The position numbers and the translations under genes are program-made. Positions 51,595 to 59,735 of a stretch of 64,000 bases of DNA are shown one piece after another. Numbering within the stretch: position 1 is the first letter of the stretch; each line of letters starts with the position of its first letter. The notes below the pieces were generated by a model. It was not told the DNA's origin. It saw nothing but the letters and a program-made list of their open reading frames with translations, and did not search any database. The DNA is taken from NCBI RefSeq assembly GCF_000177195.2, contig NC_015953.1:6200001-6264000 (forward strand), read 5' to 3'. This DNA is from Streptomyces sp. SirexAA-E (GTDB lineage Bacteria > Actinomycetota > Actinomycetes > Streptomycetales > Streptomycetaceae).

Positions 51595-52675
51595 ACGAGA
51601 GGTGCCCAGTCGGTGCCTCGCTTTCGCAGCGCGTCCAGCTGCTCCTGGGTGAGCTTGTTCCGCTCAGGCCGATGATCTCGTTCTCCTTCCGCCACCGGGT
51701 CAGGGTTTGGTAGCCCTCCGGCCAGACCTGGGATTCGGGCCGTTAGACCCGGGCCCGTAGGAACGCGATGATGGTGGTCGCGTCGCTGGGGCCGGAGAAG
51801 TGCAGCAGCGCGGACTCGGCTGCCGTGTCGGCGCCGTCGTCGTGCTTTTGGTCCCCGCCGTCACCCGCGCGGTCGGCGCCGACGGTCTGCCCGTTCTCGT
51901 CTTCCTGGACGTGAAGGGTGCGCTGTCCGCTGGTGAGAGCGCGGGAGGCCAGCTGCTCAACAAGGTGGGCGTCATACGAGCGCAGGCCCTGAAGGACGGC
52001 AACCAAGGGGGCGAAAACTGGCAGAGGCAACCATGTCGATGGGATCCTCGCCCAGCTCCGGGAAGATCGGCACGATGATCCGCACCACCTTCGTATTCCC
52101 CTCGCGGTTGCGGCGGAGCGCCCGGCCGATGTCCTGCACGATCTCCACCTGGGAGCCGCGGGTGTCCGCGAAGGAGATCGAGTCGATTCCCCGCTCGCCC
52201 GTGAGGCCCACCCCCTCACCAAGCACGCGAACACTGACGAGGAAGGCGCGCTGCACCCGGTGCCCGGCCGTGTCGATGCCGTTGGCGAACTGGTGCAGTA
52301 CCTCCCGGCGCTCGGCGATGAGGTGGTCTCCGCACAGCCATGCCGACCGGACCGGCCCGAGGATACGTGGCGGCCGGCCTCCAGCTCCCAGAACTCGGCG
52401 TCGATGGACGACCCCGGCAGGGCCTCCGCCTCCGCGAGGTCCTCGTCCGAGGCATCGTTGACGTACAGCTCGGCTGTGCTCTCCGGCAGCTTCTCCGCGA
52501 ACGCCCGGCTCTTCGACCTTCTGGTGGGAGGTCATGACGGGTACGAAGGTTGCGCGCGGCGCCCTGCTCCAGGAGCGCGGTCTGCAGCAGGGCCAGGCGT
52601 CGGCCGCGCCGGGCCTCCTCCGCCTCGCCGAGGACGGGGAAGGGGCCGCGGTGTCGTCGCTCGGGTTTTCTGGGT
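51595..52675 (-). pseudogene. DEAD/DEAH-box helicase with HA domain, decayed
   Basis: Several minus-strand frames in order give VMTSHQKVEEPGVRGEAAG, AERREVLHQFANGIDTAGHR, FLVSVRVLGEGVGLTGERGI, FADTRGSQVEIVQDIGRALR (motif VI region), FRPLVAVLQGLRSYDAHLVE and ESALLHFSGPSDATTIIAFL. Helicase-associated-type pieces follow (YQTLTRWRKENEI, LTQEQLDALRKRGTDW). It is the second RecA domain and C-terminal part of a large superfamily 2 helicase. At least four indels break it, and the Walker part is missing. Similar helicases are common near Streptomyces replicon ends. Confidence 0.78.
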
Positions 52676-52914
52676 TCACGTTGTGGTTGTGAGCTGGGGC
52701 TTCTCAGTTTTCTGGGTGATATTCATGGTGTCTCTGGAGTACTTGGAGTATGGGGGCGGGGTGAGGCGGTGTCTGTCTGATCTGCGAGTACGCGGGTGTG
52801 CGCAGGTTGATCGAGCGGGGTGCAGTTCCAGTGAGCTGCTACTTGATGGGACAGGTCAGGCGGGGTCGGGGGTGTGAGGTCGTCGAGGTGGACCTGTCCG
52901 GCTTGTGTGCTTAG
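52676..52914. other. Gene-free stretch between helicase remnant and IS5 element
   Basis: No gene is supported. The right edge (about 52915, AACTCCTAACGAAATGATCT) looks like the left terminal repeat of the following IS5 element. Confidence 0.4.
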
Positions 52915-53798
52915 AACTCCTAACGAAATGATCTTCGAGGTGGTTGGATCACTGCCAGACTGATGATCTGGGGGTGCGGGGTGGCGCGGTCGAAGCCCTG
53001 GGAAGTTGACGACGAGCTGTGGGCGGTGATCGAGCCGTTGCTGCCGAAGGTTGAACGGCGGGCCCGCCATCCCGGGCGCAAGCGGCATCCGGATCGGCTG
53101 GTGTTCCAGGGCATCCTGTTCGTGCTGCATAGCGGGATCGCCTGGGAACACCTGCCGCAGGAACTCGGCTTCGGCTCGGGTATGACCTGCTGGCGCCGTC
53201 TGGCCGAGTGGACTGAGGCGGCGGTGTGGCCCCGGCTGCACGAGGTTCTCCTCGCCAAGCTCCGCAGCGCGAACGCCCTGGACTTCTCCCGGCGGCGGTC
53301 GACGGCTCGCACATCCGGGCTTTAAAAGGGGGTCCCAAGACGGGACGAAGCCCTGTCGACCGGGGCAGGACGGGCAGTAAGCATCACCTGATCACTGACG
53401 CCACCGGCATACCGCTCGCCGCCACCTTGACCGGCGGCAACCGCAACGACGTCACCCAGCTGATCCCACTCCTCCAAGCCGTGCCGCCGGTACGAGGCAA
53501 GCGCGGCCGCCCCCGGCGCCGCCCGGACGTGGTGCTGGGCGACCGCGGCTACGACCACGACAAGTACCGCCGTCTTGTCTGGGATCTCGGCGTGAAGCCG
53601 CTGATCGCCCGCCGCGGCATCGAGCACGGCTCCGGTCTGGGCGCCCAACGCTGGGTGGTGGAGCGCGCGTTCGCTCACCTGCACTGGTTCCGCCGCCTGC
53701 GGATCCGCTGGGAGATCCGCGACGACATCCACGAAGCCTTCCTCACTCTGGGGTGCAGCATCATCTGCTGGCGCCGGCTCAAGAACCACCAGGCTTGA
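52915..53798 (+). mobile_element. IS5-family (IS427-type) insertion sequence, right end missing
   Basis: The left end begins near 52915 with AACTCCTAACGAAATGATCT. The matching inverted repeat expected shortly after the transposase stop at 53798 is not present: the sequence changes directly into the 3' flank of the YdcF-like gene. The element therefore lost its right terminus and should be immobile. Confidence 0.65.
52963..53798 (+). CDS. IS427-type transposase in two overlapping frames
   Basis: OrfA (52963-53325) has WEVDDELWAVIEPLLPKVER and HSGIAWEHLPQELGFGSGMT. OrfB lies in the -1 frame and continues AAVDGSHIRALKGGPKTGRS, VVLGDRGYDHDKYRRLVWDL and RWVVERAFAHLHWFRRLRIR. Joining by a -1 shift at the CGG near 53292 gives the normal family sequence DFSRAAVDGSH. 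IS427-type elements commonly use such frameshifting, so this need not be a mutation. All DDE acids are present across the two frames. Confidence 0.8.
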
Positions 53799-53818
53799 GC
53801 CCAGGCGACAGCGGCTGT

Positions 53819-54418
53819 CTACAGCGAGATCTTCCGCTCTTCGGCCTTGAGGCCGCGGAGTGTCCAAAGTCCGTACAGAGCCAACAACGGTTTGACGACC
53901 ATCCACTCGCCAGTGCGGTAGTCGTCCGCGCGCACCAGCTTCTCTGCAAGATCGGGCCGCTGCCGCCGCAGGTACGCACGGTCCTTGAGCGCATGAGCTG
54001 GCTGGGAGGCGATCTTGATGCGATCCACGTCCTCAAGCAGTGGGATCACGTTCGTGATGTTCTCCCACGTCGTCGCGCTTTGGTCTTCGAGGAGCACCGT
54101 GCCGTCGAACGCAAGCACCGACTTCGCGTAGCCAGCCATCAGCTGGGCCTCAGTGGCGCCGCTACCGGTCGCACCGCCGCTGAAGTTCACGCAGGTCTCA
54201 TGCGCACCGTCAGCGGCGATGGACCGGATTCCAGCACGGACTCGCCATCGGTTGATCAAGTTCGCCGTCCCTTGGGGATTTCGGTACCCCAACACCACCA
54301 CGGCCGCGGAGGTGCCCTCGCTACTCCCCACGAGCGCTCGAGACCAGTGCCAGTTCAACCACTCACCCCAGGCCAGGGCTGCAACTCCAGCTATCGCCAA
54401 TCCCGTCCGTCGCCGCAT
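53819..54418 (-). CDS. YdcF/ElyC-type DUF218 protein
   Basis: A 199-residue DUF218 protein with a short N-terminal hydrophobic anchor (LAIAGVAALAWGEWL) and the core AAVVVLGYRNPQGTANLINR, FSGGATGSGATEAQLMAGYA, VLLEDQSATTWENITNVIPL and IKIASQPAHALKDRAYLRRQ. These match the family's VVLGGG, SGG-x-x-x-x-x-SEA and E-x-S-x-x-T-x-EN motifs. Some members affect envelope biogenesis or vancomycin resistance; the exact reaction is unknown. Confidence 0.88.
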   Translation of the reverse strand: MRRRTGLAIAGVAALAWGEWLNWHWSRALVGSSEGTSAAVVVLGYRNPQGTANLINRWRVRAGIRSIAADGAHETCVNFSGGATGSGATEAQLMAGYAKSVLAFDGTVLLEDQSATTWENITNVIPLLEDVDRIKIASQPAHALKDRAYLRRQRPDLAEKLVRADDYRTGEWMVVKPLLALYGLWTLRGLKAEERKISL

Positions 54419-54525
54419 GCGGCGACTCTAGGGCACCTCGGTTTCGGGCCACGAAGGAACCAGCCACGTCCACACGACGCATTCTGTTAGCAGTCCTTAC
54501 TGCCGTGGGCGCCAGGTCGAGCCGG

Positions 54526-54843
54526 CTACTTTTCAGGAACACCGCTTTGGGCAGGGCACTGCCAGTCGGCCGCATCGATCGCACCGCCCGCCATGTCACT
54601 GAGGTGGAAGCAGTTGCCGTTGGCCCACACCGTGACCGAATCCCGCCGATGGTCGACCTGGAACGGCTCGTCCCGACGCAGCGTTCCGGACCAAGAGCCG
54701 TCTTCCGTCGGGGAGTGAGTGACAACGACGCAGGTCTGCCCCGGCAGGAGCTGGTAGGCATCGGCCCACGGCTCCACGGTCAGCTCCAATGCTGCTTCAC
54801 CGTCGTTCCTGACCAGCAGCCGTGCGGTTCCCCCAGTGAACAC
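54526..54843 (-). CDS. Hypothetical protein, 105 residues
   Basis: A compact acidic protein, GGTARLLVRNDGEAALELTV at the front, PGQTCVVVTHSPTEDGSWSG in the middle and NGNCFHLSDMAGG near the end. Predicted mostly β, without signal or membrane segment. No family was recognised; the style is that of small conserved Streptomyces proteins. It runs in the same direction as its neighbours. Confidence 0.65.
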   Translation of the reverse strand: MFTGGTARLLVRNDGEAALELTVEPWADAYQLLPGQTCVVVTHSPTEDGSWSGTLRRDEPFQVDHRRDSVTVWANGNCFHLSDMAGGAIDAADWQCPAQSGVPEK

Positions 54844-54931
54844 TCAAGCACCTCTCGTTGCCCCGCAGGCGATTGCGCATGTGCCTCCGAGGATGGACCA
54901 AGTCCCTGTCTCGACTGCTGCTCTGGGCCAC

Positions 54932-55279
54932 TCATGACCGCAGAGTTTCGCCTTGCGGGTCAAAGCAGATCAGCTCATACTCGCGTGCCAGCGAAGCGGC
55001 GTACTCGGAGACTTCTTCGGCCCTGCTGTAGGACATGAGTAGGTACACGATCGGTCCCGACGCTTCGTCGATGACCGGAGGGGACGCCCATGGACTGTCA
55101 CGGTCATCCTCCGGATAGCGCTCGATCAAGGCGTTCACATAGGCCTTGATGCGCGGGAAGGGCGGCACAGCGACGTCCTCCGATTCGAGGTAGCGCTCGT
55201 ACATCTCATCGAAGGCCGAGCCCGCCGCATCGTCATTGAGCGGCCGCTCACCGTCCCACACAGCAAGGTCGTAACTCAC
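54932..55279 (-). CDS. Hypothetical protein, 115 residues
   Basis: From GTG 55279 the protein begins SYDLAVWDGERPLNDDAAGS, contains FPRIKAYVNALIERYPED and SPWASPPVIDEASGPIVYLL, and ends LAREYELICFDPQGETLRS. This YDLAVW...FDPQ layout is found in many short bacterial proteins of unknown function, some next to toxin-immunity genes. The frame is open to 55381 but homology starts at SYDLAVW. Confidence 0.75.
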   Translation of the reverse strand: MSYDLAVWDGERPLNDDAAGSAFDEMYERYLESEDVAVPPFPRIKAYVNALIERYPEDDRDSPWASPPVIDEASGPIVYLLMSYSRAEEVSEYAASLAREYELICFDPQGETLRS

Positions 55280-55419
55280 GACCAAATGATCGCAGGGATG
55301 GTGACGGGGCGAGTCGGCACCTCGGGTGCCGGGGTGACACCGCCCATGCGGCAGCTGCAACGTCCTGGCGCGAGCGCACAAACCTTGATCGTTTCTTAGT
55401 CCGGAAAAGAGCGGGTTCC

Positions 55420-55509
55420 GTCCTCCCCGCCGACGCGGGGGTGTTCCGTTCGTGCGGGCGATCCACCGGGAGTTCGAGGCGTCCTCCCCGCCGACGCGGG
55501 GGTGTTCCG
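55420..55509. CRISPR. Two-repeat CRISPR remnant (type I-E geometry)
   Basis: The 29-base unit at 55420-55448 (GTCCTCCCCGCC, GACGCGGGGGTGTTCCG) recurs identically at 55481-55509. The 32-base gap at 55449-55480 is a single spacer, so the period is 61, as in type I-E arrays (29+32). The unit has an internal hairpin (CCCCGC/GCGGGG), typical of these repeats. No cas gene is in the window. A further partial spacer-like stretch after the second repeat is cut by the IS5 element at 55531. Confidence 0.8.
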
Positions 55510-55642
55510 AACAGGTTTACAGCTCGGGCCCTAGGCCGTGTGTCGAAAGTGGCCGAGAGGCAACGTTGTGGCGGGCTGGAGCGTCCATGGGATTGCCGGA
55601 CTCGGCTTGGCCAGCATGTTGAGGGGGCTCGTGGAGCGGGAT

Positions 55643-55951
55643 ATGGGGAAGCAGGACGGTCCAGGGCGAGAGCTGAACGCTTACGAGAAGGTTCTCGCAG
55701 AGGACCGCCGCGTCATGCGCGAGATGTTTCGTGTGAGCGTCGGCGGTGCCCATGCCGGGCTCGTCATAACGGTCTTCATCGTGGTCTTGTTCGCTGCCAT
55801 TGGCGGCACCGTATGGGCTCTGATCGTTGGCGGAGCGGTTGCGTTCTGGTTCACCGTCGCCCTTTTTGCGGTTGTCGGTGGCGGTCGCCGCGGGTGGGCC
55901 GCAGTCAAGCGCGCTTACCTCGTGTCTTTCGGCTGGGCCGGCTGGCTGTGA
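55643..55951 (+). CDS. Small membrane protein carried inside the IS5 element
   Basis: ATG 55643, after GGAGCGGG, gives 102 residues: a charged head (ELNAYEKVLAEDRRVMREMF), then two transmembrane helices (AGLVITVFIVVLFAAIGGTV and VGGAVAFWFTVALFAVVGGG) and a basic loop. Longer starts at GTG 55568 or further upstream are in frame, but the ribosome site favours 55643. No family was recognised. It converges with the transposase, 53 bases stop to stop, and lies fully within the terminal repeats, so it moves with the element. Confidence 0.75.
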   Translation: MGKQDGPGRELNAYEKVLAEDRRVMREMFRVSVGGAHAGLVITVFIVVLFAAIGGTVWALIVGGAVAFWFTVALFAVVGGGRRGWAAVKRAYLVSFGWAGWL

Positions 55952-56004
55952 TCGTCGGCAAGGGTATGGCCGACGCGAGCAGGCAGCATCGGCAGCTCCG
56001 TCCG

Positions 56005-56910
56005 TCACAGCCATTCTCCGATCGCGGCGACAAGGACGGTGGCTTCGAAACGGACGGCGAGTTTGTCGAATCGGGTGGCGACAGCCCGGTGCCTTTTGAG
56101 GCGGTTGATCCCGCACTCGACCGCATGGCGTTCGCGATAGTCGACCGGGTCGAAGCGCGGCGGCCGGCCGCCGCGGGCGCCGAGCTTCCGGCGGTTGCGC
56201 GCCTGGTCGGCCTTGTCCGGGATGGTGCAGCGGATCCCGCGTCGGCGCAGGTAGGCGCGGTTCCTGCGGGAGGCGTACGCCTTGTCCGCCCGGACCCGAT
56301 TGGGGCGGACGCGTGGCCGGCCCGGCCCGATGCGGGGCACGCGGATCTTCTCCAGCACTGGTTCGAACTGCGGTGAGTCGCCGCGCTGCCCGGCCGTGAT
56401 CACGATCGACATGGGTTTCTGGCCCTGCTCGACGGCCAGGTGCAACTTGGTGGTGAACCCACCGCGTGAGCGGCCCAGTCCGTGATCACCGGGCTCGGTG
56501 AACACGCCGCCCGGCGGTTCCTTCTGCAGGTCGCCCTGCTTGCGGGCCCCGGCCGCATGCTGATGAGCACGACAGACCGTGGAGTCGACGCTTAGGTCCC
56601 ACGTGATCGCCACCTTCGCGTCGGCCAGGGACTGCAGCCGGGTCAGGATCCAGTGTCTCGTGTGTCCAACATCCGGGGCCAAGGCCCAGGTGCCGTTCCG
56701 CTGCCATCGGCGGAACAGGTCGTAGACCCGGCCCCACGGCCCGTACTCGACGGGCATGTCCCGCCACGGCACACCGGTCCGGACCCGAAACCGTATGCCG
56801 TCGATCAACTGCCGCCGAGGCCAGACGGGCGGCCGGCCCGCCTTCGTGCCCTTCGGCAACAACGGCTCCAGCACCGCCCACTGCTCGTCCGTGAGATCTC
56901 CCCGACCCAT
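56005..56910 (-). CDS. IS5-family transposase
   Basis: A 301-residue intact transposase: GDLTDEQWAVLEPLLPKGTK, SVDSTVCRAHQHAAGARKQG with the first catalytic Asp, VRADKAYASRRNRAYLRRRG with the second, and RHAVECGINRLKRHRAVATR with the Glu. Full length and with all DDE residues, so likely active. It starts 45 bases inside the right end of the element. Confidence 0.93.
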   Translation of the reverse strand: MGRGDLTDEQWAVLEPLLPKGTKAGRPPVWPRRQLIDGIRFRVRTGVPWRDMPVEYGPWGRVYDLFRRWQRNGTWALAPDVGHTRHWILTRLQSLADAKVAITWDLSVDSTVCRAHQHAAGARKQGDLQKEPPGGVFTEPGDHGLGRSRGGFTTKLHLAVEQGQKPMSIVITAGQRGDSPQFEPVLEKIRVPRIGPGRPRVRPNRVRADKAYASRRNRAYLRRRGIRCTIPDKADQARNRRKLGARGGRPPRFDPVDYRERHAVECGINRLKRHRAVATRFDKLAVRFEATVLVAAIGEWL

Positions 56911-57063
56911 GAACCGTGATCATTCACAGCCCAAGATCCACTTTCGACACACGGCCTAGCCCACAGCGTGCTGATGGTCCTGGTCGAAGACGATGCCTAC
57001 CCCGCGCTTAGGTCTTCCCGACTCACCTCGTAGCCCTCCAGAAGGCGGGACGGAATATAGGCC

Positions 57064-57094
57064 ACGATCCCCGGTTACCGAAACCGGGGATCGT
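57064..57094. other. Hairpin upstream of the integrase, core shared with 21994-22014
   Basis: ACGATCCCCGGTT and its complement form a perfect 13-bp stem around ACCGA. The central 21 bases equal those of the hairpin at 21986-22022 read on the other strand, while the outer pairs differ yet stay complementary. It lies 140 bases before the integrase, where an attachment site or integrase regulation could be, or it may be a terminator. Confidence 0.6.
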
Positions 57095-57233
57095 AGAGAG
57101 GATTGACGGTGTTCCCTCCTGGCCGTGCTTGGCGGTGGAGCCGGAGAGGACGGTGCCGTCAATTCTTTCTACCCCTAATCGGTAGGGGCGGCGTTGCGAT
57201 GTCAGCACGTGGAAAAATGGAGGATGTGGGTTC

Positions 57234-58418
57234 ATGCCCGAACCGAAGAAGATCGTCCTGGCTTCCGGTAAAATCCGCTATCGCGCGGTAATTGGCATCG
57301 GGAAGCACGAGAACGGTAAGCGTAGACAACTCACCATCACCAAGGATACTGCGAAAGAGGTGAAGGCGGAGATCTCTCGCATCGAGAACGAACAGAATAC
57401 AGGGTCCTTCGTTCCGCCTCACCTGATTACGGTCAATCAGTGGATTGACCAGTGGTTGGAAAAGAAGGCAGAGGACCTGGAGGAGACCACTGTCTACAAC
57501 TACCGGACCACCCTGGATAGGGTCCGCGGAAAGCTTGGAAACATCAAGCTGCAAGAGCTGACCGAGGAAGACGTAGAAGCGTGGATGCTCTGGTCTCTCA
57601 AGTTCGGTCGCGTTCGTGGCGACAAGGCGGGAACTCCGCTTGGAGTGACCAGCGTGGATATGAGCCTAGCTCGGCTCAAGGACGTTCTGAATCGCGCCGT
57701 GACTAAGCGGCTCGTGCAAGTTAATGTGGCATCGGAAATTAGCATCCCGCGTAAGGCTAGGAAGGTGGAGCGGAAGACGAAGGGGAAGCTTGAGCCTTGG
57801 AACGTCAAGGAAGTCCATGCGTTCGTGCAGGGAATTGCCGGAGACCGGCTTTACGCTCCGCTCCTTCTCTCGCTCATGGGTCTCCGTCCGGCGGAAGTCT
57901 GCGGACTTCGTTGGGCAGACATTGACCTGGCTGATGACACTCTCATCGTGGCCAACACGCGGACCATGATGGGAAACAAAACTGTCATCGAGAAGGACAC
58001 CAAGTCAATGGCAGGGGAACGCGTTCTCCCTCTGCCCGCTCCGGTAAAGGAAGCCTTGAAGAAGTTCAAGGCTCTGCAAGCTGCTGAGAAATTGGCTCTC
58101 GGTACGGGCTACGCCGATGTCGGCTATATGTGCGTGAATGTGACCGGAGAAGTTCACACCACGAAGCAACTCCGTACTCGCGCCTACAAGCTCATGGCAG
58201 ACATCGGACTCCGCCAGGTGCGTCTCTACGACGCGCGTGCATCGTGCTTTACCTACCTGGCCAACAATGGGGTGCCGGATCACCTACTGGCACGATGGGC
58301 GGGGCACACCAACGTGAAGACCACCAAGCGCTGGTACGTGAAGCCGGACGTAGAGGACCTTCGTGGAGCCGCTACGACATGGGGCGGTCTTCACAGCGCT
58401 CAGGAGGGCGGTGTGTGA
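57234..58418 (+). CDS. Tyrosine recombinase/phage-type integrase
   Basis: A 394-residue integrase with an N-terminal AP2-like arm-binding part (ASGKIRYRAVIGIGKHENGK), a SAM-like core-binding domain (about 65-165) and a catalytic domain. Its first Arg is in LMGLRPAEVCGLRW; the second box is VRLYDARASCFTYLANNGVP, where Tyr stands in place of the usual His; LARWAGHTNVKTTKRWYV has the His and the nucleophile Tyr. Codon use is clearly AT-richer than that of its neighbours, a sign of transfer. It is the last gene before core-like genes resume, as expected of an integrase at an element's edge. No excisionase or tRNA was found. Confidence 0.92.
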   Translation: MPEPKKIVLASGKIRYRAVIGIGKHENGKRRQLTITKDTAKEVKAEISRIENEQNTGSFVPPHLITVNQWIDQWLEKKAEDLEETTVYNYRTTLDRVRGKLGNIKLQELTEEDVEAWMLWSLKFGRVRGDKAGTPLGVTSVDMSLARLKDVLNRAVTKRLVQVNVASEISIPRKARKVERKTKGKLEPWNVKEVHAFVQGIAGDRLYAPLLLSLMGLRPAEVCGLRWADIDLADDTLIVANTRTMMGNKTVIEKDTKSMAGERVLPLPAPVKEALKKFKALQAAEKLALGTGYADVGYMCVNVTGEVHTTKQLRTRAYKLMADIGLRQVRLYDARASCFTYLANNGVPDHLLARWAGHTNVKTTKRWYVKPDVEDLRGAATTWGGLHSAQEGGV

Positions 58419-58442
58419 GATGGCTGTGAGACGTGGGAGCGT

Positions 58443-59723
58443 GTGAGCGTGAGCGAGACAGACAACATGACGGTGAAGTACCAGGTAGACGGGCCAGAGG
58501 ACGCACCCGTGCTGGTGCTGGGACCCTCCCTCGGTACCACATGGCACATGTGGGACCGGCAGATGCCCGAGCTCTCCAAGCACTGGAGAGTCTTCCGGTA
58601 CGACCTGCCCGGTCACGGCGGGGCCCCCGCCCGTCCCGCCGCCTCCGTCACCGACCTCGCCGACCGCCTGCTCGCCACCCTGGACAGCCTGGGCGTCCAG
58701 CGCTTCGGGTACGCGGGGTGCTCCATCGGCGCCGCGGTCGGTGCCGACCTCGCGCTGCGCCACCCGCACCGGGTCGCCTCCCTCGCCCTGGTGGCCTCCT
58801 CGCCCCGCTTCGGCACGGCGGACGAGTTCCGCCAGCGTGGTGTCGTCGTCCGTACCAACGGCCTGGAGCCGATCGCCCGCACCTCCCCGGAGCGCTGGTT
58901 CACCCCGGGCTTCGCCGCCGCACAGCCCGCGATCGTCGAGTGGGCCGTCCAGATGGTCCGCACCACCGATCCCGGCTGCTACATCTCCTTCTGCGAGGCG
59001 CTGGCCGCCTTCGACATCCGTGCCCAGCTGCCCCGGATCGGCGTTCCGACGCTCGTCCTCGTCGGCGCCGAGGACAAGGTCACCGGTCCGGCCGAGGCGC
59101 GGACCCTCGTCGCGGGCATCCCGGACGCCCGGCTCGCCCTCGTCCCGGGCGCCTCCCACCTCGCGCCCGTGGAGCAGCCCGGTGCCGTGACGGACCTGCT
59201 CCTCATGCACTTCTCCTCGTCCTGGCAGGACACCCTGGCGTCCTTCCCGGTGCCACCCGCCCCCGCCGCCCCGTTCACGCCCGTGACACCGGTGGCCGAG
59301 ATAGCGCCCGCCGCCCTGCCGGACAGCGTGCCCGCCGGGCGGAACGAGCGGTACGACCTCGGGATGAAGGTGCGGCGGGAAGTCCTGGGCGATGCCCATG
59401 TGGACGCCGCGACGGCCGCGTCCGACGACTTCACGGACGACTTCCAGGACCTCGTCACCCGCTACGCCTGGGGTGAGATCTGGAGCCGTGAGGGACTCGA
59501 CCGCCGGTCCCGCAGCTGTGTGGCCCTCACCGCGGTCGTCTGCTCCGGGCACCTGGAGAGCCTCGGCCGGCACGTCAGGGCGGCGCTGCGCAACGGCCTG
59601 ACCCCGGCCGAGATCAAGGAAGTGCTGCTGCAGACCGCCGTCTACTGCGGCGTCCCGGCGGCGGACTCAGCGTTCGCCGTCGCGCAGTCGGTGATCCGCG
59701 AGGAAACGACCCCGCCCGCGTAG
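58443..59723 (+). CDS. pcaDC: 3-Oxoadipate enol-lactonase / 4-carboxymuconolactone decarboxylase fusion
   Basis: A 426-residue fusion. Residues 1-270 are an α/β-hydrolase (PcaD) with GCSIGAAVG holding the nucleophile Ser, VGAEDKVTG with the Asp and PGASHLAPVEQP with the His. Residues 295-426 are a carboxymuconolactone decarboxylase domain (PcaC): YDLGMKVRREVLGDAHVDAA, RYAWGEIWSREGLDRRSRSC, HVRAALRNGLTPAEIKEVLL. Together they perform two successive steps of the β-ketoadipate pathway for protocatechuate. Fused PcaDC (PcaL) is usual in actinobacteria. No other pca gene is adjacent; the integrase begins 25 bases upstream of its start, so an insertion may have cut it from its promoter or operon. 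Confidence 0.92.
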   Translation: MSVSETDNMTVKYQVDGPEDAPVLVLGPSLGTTWHMWDRQMPELSKHWRVFRYDLPGHGGAPARPAASVTDLADRLLATLDSLGVQRFGYAGCSIGAAVGADLALRHPHRVASLALVASSPRFGTADEFRQRGVVVRTNGLEPIARTSPERWFTPGFAAAQPAIVEWAVQMVRTTDPGCYISFCEALAAFDIRAQLPRIGVPTLVLVGAEDKVTGPAEARTLVAGIPDARLALVPGASHLAPVEQPGAVTDLLLMHFSSSWQDTLASFPVPPAPAAPFTPVTPVAEIAPAALPDSVPAGRNERYDLGMKVRREVLGDAHVDAATAASDDFTDDFQDLVTRYAWGEIWSREGLDRRSRSCVALTAVVCSGHLESLGRHVRAALRNGLTPAEIKEVLLQTAVYCGVPAADSAFAVAQSVIREETTPPA

Positions 59724-59735
59724 CAGGATGGGAGG

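Larger units (their letters stand above)
55535..56955 (-). mobile_element. IS5-family insertion sequence carrying a passenger gene
   Basis: The element is 1421 bp with perfect 18-bp terminal repeats GCCGTGTGTCGAAAGTGG (55535-55552) and its complement (56938-56955), flanked by the 4-bp direct repeat CTAG at 55531-55534 and 56956-56959, a standard IS5 target duplication. The transposase takes up only 906 bp. The other 450 bp, inside the same repeats, hold a separate membrane-protein gene on the opposite strand. Everything is intact, so insertion was recent. Confidence 0.93.

Noticed and set aside
56956..57000. Third CRISPR repeat on the far side of the IS5 element
   Set aside because: Removing the element gives a spacer-like stretch but no repeat sequence follows; the array ends at the second repeat.
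56960..58442. tRNA gene as attachment site of the integrase
   Set aside because: No cloverleaf-like sequence or CCA-ending tRNA 3' half was seen near either side of the integrase.
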